A DNA stretch of 64,000 nt, from the NCBI RefSeq assembly GCF_949987515.2, contig NC_082698.1, positions 34,004,070 to 34,068,069 on the forward strand. Reading direction: 5' to 3'. This document shows positions 63,201 to 64,000 of the stretch, piece after piece (the stretch's first letter is position 1; each line of letters begins with the position of its first letter). The DNA is from Delphinus delphis (lineage: Eukaryota; Chordata; Mammalia; Artiodactyla; Delphinidae). The translations under genes and the position numbers were made by a program. The notes under the pieces were generated by a model. The model was not told the DNA's origin and searched no databases. It saw only the letters and a program-made list of their open reading frames with translations.

Positions 63201-64000
63201 GGAGTTTGCATTTGTATTATTTTTAGTTTCAGTGGCCAATCCTCAACCTATCTCTCAACATCCCGATTTGACGATGTTTCTTGCTTTCATTGTTCCCAAT
63301 GTAGAAAGCAGTGGATTTTTTTTTTTTAAGTGAATCTGGGTAACAGTGATTTAATCAAATAAATGGGTCAATTTCACAGTCTTAAGAGTAGATCACTTTT
63401 GTAAAACAGGAATCTCAGTGTGAGAGGCTGAACTCCTTGCTGACCCCAAACCCAGAAAGATTTGTCCTGTGAGTTTCAGGGAGGAGAATTCAGAAGGCAG
63501 AAAAAATATTTCTCTCCTCATCTTCCTCGCATGTCTCCAGCGGCAGGTTAGGCAGATACCTTGTCCGATCCCTGGCTTCTTACTCCCTGTCAAAATAATC
63601 TTTCTACTCGTGTGGTTACCAGCTGGTTCAACCAAGCATTTCAAGAGGGAATCTGGTGGTTCTTCAGTTTCCAACCTAGGACAGTAGTGCAGGGCACGTG
63701 GTCAGCTTTGTGCTCAGGGAGGATGCAGCTGCCCCATCCGGAGGCCTGGAGCCACCCCAGGTTTTAGGGCTTGGTGCAGTTTCCACCTCTCTCATGGTGT
63801 GTGAGGGGAATCATCTGGTCCCCTTCTCTTAGTCGCAGCATGTTCGTGGTGAAAACCAAGGATTCTCACATACTCATCTCCCTTTATAAGGATGGTTCCT
63901 GCCCTCCTAAGCCCTCCCTGGAAGGGCCTCTGACCAGTAGGCTTCTAGATCCCTAGTATTCTGTGCTGCCCATCCGATGAAGTTCATTCACTGTCCTTAT
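63201..64000 (+). other. Distal 3' UTR or intergenic sequence
   Basis: Downstream of the first AATAAA. It has a second AATAAA (63358-63363) and becomes more GC-rich after 63400. Overlapping short open frames on both strands have no recognisable content. I see no repeat or neighbouring gene before the window ends. Confidence 0.6.

Noticed and set aside
1..64000. CRISPR arrays, operons, phage or plasmid features
   Set aside because: The window is vertebrate nuclear DNA with spliced exons, SINEs and LINEs; no regular spacer-repeat array or bacterial-type gene is present.

Overview
This window is a piece of a mammalian nuclear genome carrying most of one protein-coding gene, IDE (insulin-degrading enzyme, insulysin, an M16 zinc metallopeptidase), on the + strand. 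Exons 5 to 25 (human numbering, inferred by counting back from the stop) lie between 6596 and 60992, each bounded by AG/GT splice sites. Spliced, they give 2399 nt with no frameshift or premature stop. This matches residues 221 to 1019 of a 1019-residue enzyme exactly. The promoter, exons 1 to 4 and the zinc-binding HxxEH site lie upstream of the window.

The organism is very probably a cetacean (whale or dolphin). The introns hold about 23 tRNA-derived SINEs of the CHR type. Nine are the short CHR-2-like form that ends in a GCGGTACGCGGG-type 3' block and nine are the longer CHR-1-like form; most have clear target-site duplications. CHR SINEs are characteristic of Cetacea and their close relatives. 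This family assignment is from memory, not from a search.

Layout: 1-6595 is the end of intron 4 (MIR, L1 and CHR-1 pieces). 6596-16095 holds exons 5 to 11. 16096-32071 is the 16 kb intron 11. It contains a nested old L1 cluster (17.3-19.0 kb), a composite CHR-1/CHR-2 SINE inside a single duplication (20.86-21.34 kb) and a full-length but dead 7.3 kb L1 in antisense orientation (21412-28719, 14 bp target duplication). 32072-44780 holds exons 12 to 17, including two alternative exons 15 (15a and 15b, both 145 nt). 47662-60992 holds exons 18 to 25. The 3' UTR runs from 60993 to about 63200, where the first AATAAA lies. The rest is the distal 3' UTR or intergenic DNA.

Nothing suggests a new gene system. 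The points most worth a second look are the 15a/15b exon pair, whose lengths enforce either/or splicing; an apparent R491C change in a redox-sensitive enzyme; the chimeric SINE; an 80 bp mariner-type palindrome in intron 21 that resembles a microRNA precursor; and inverted CHR-2 pairs that could pair in the pre-mRNA.
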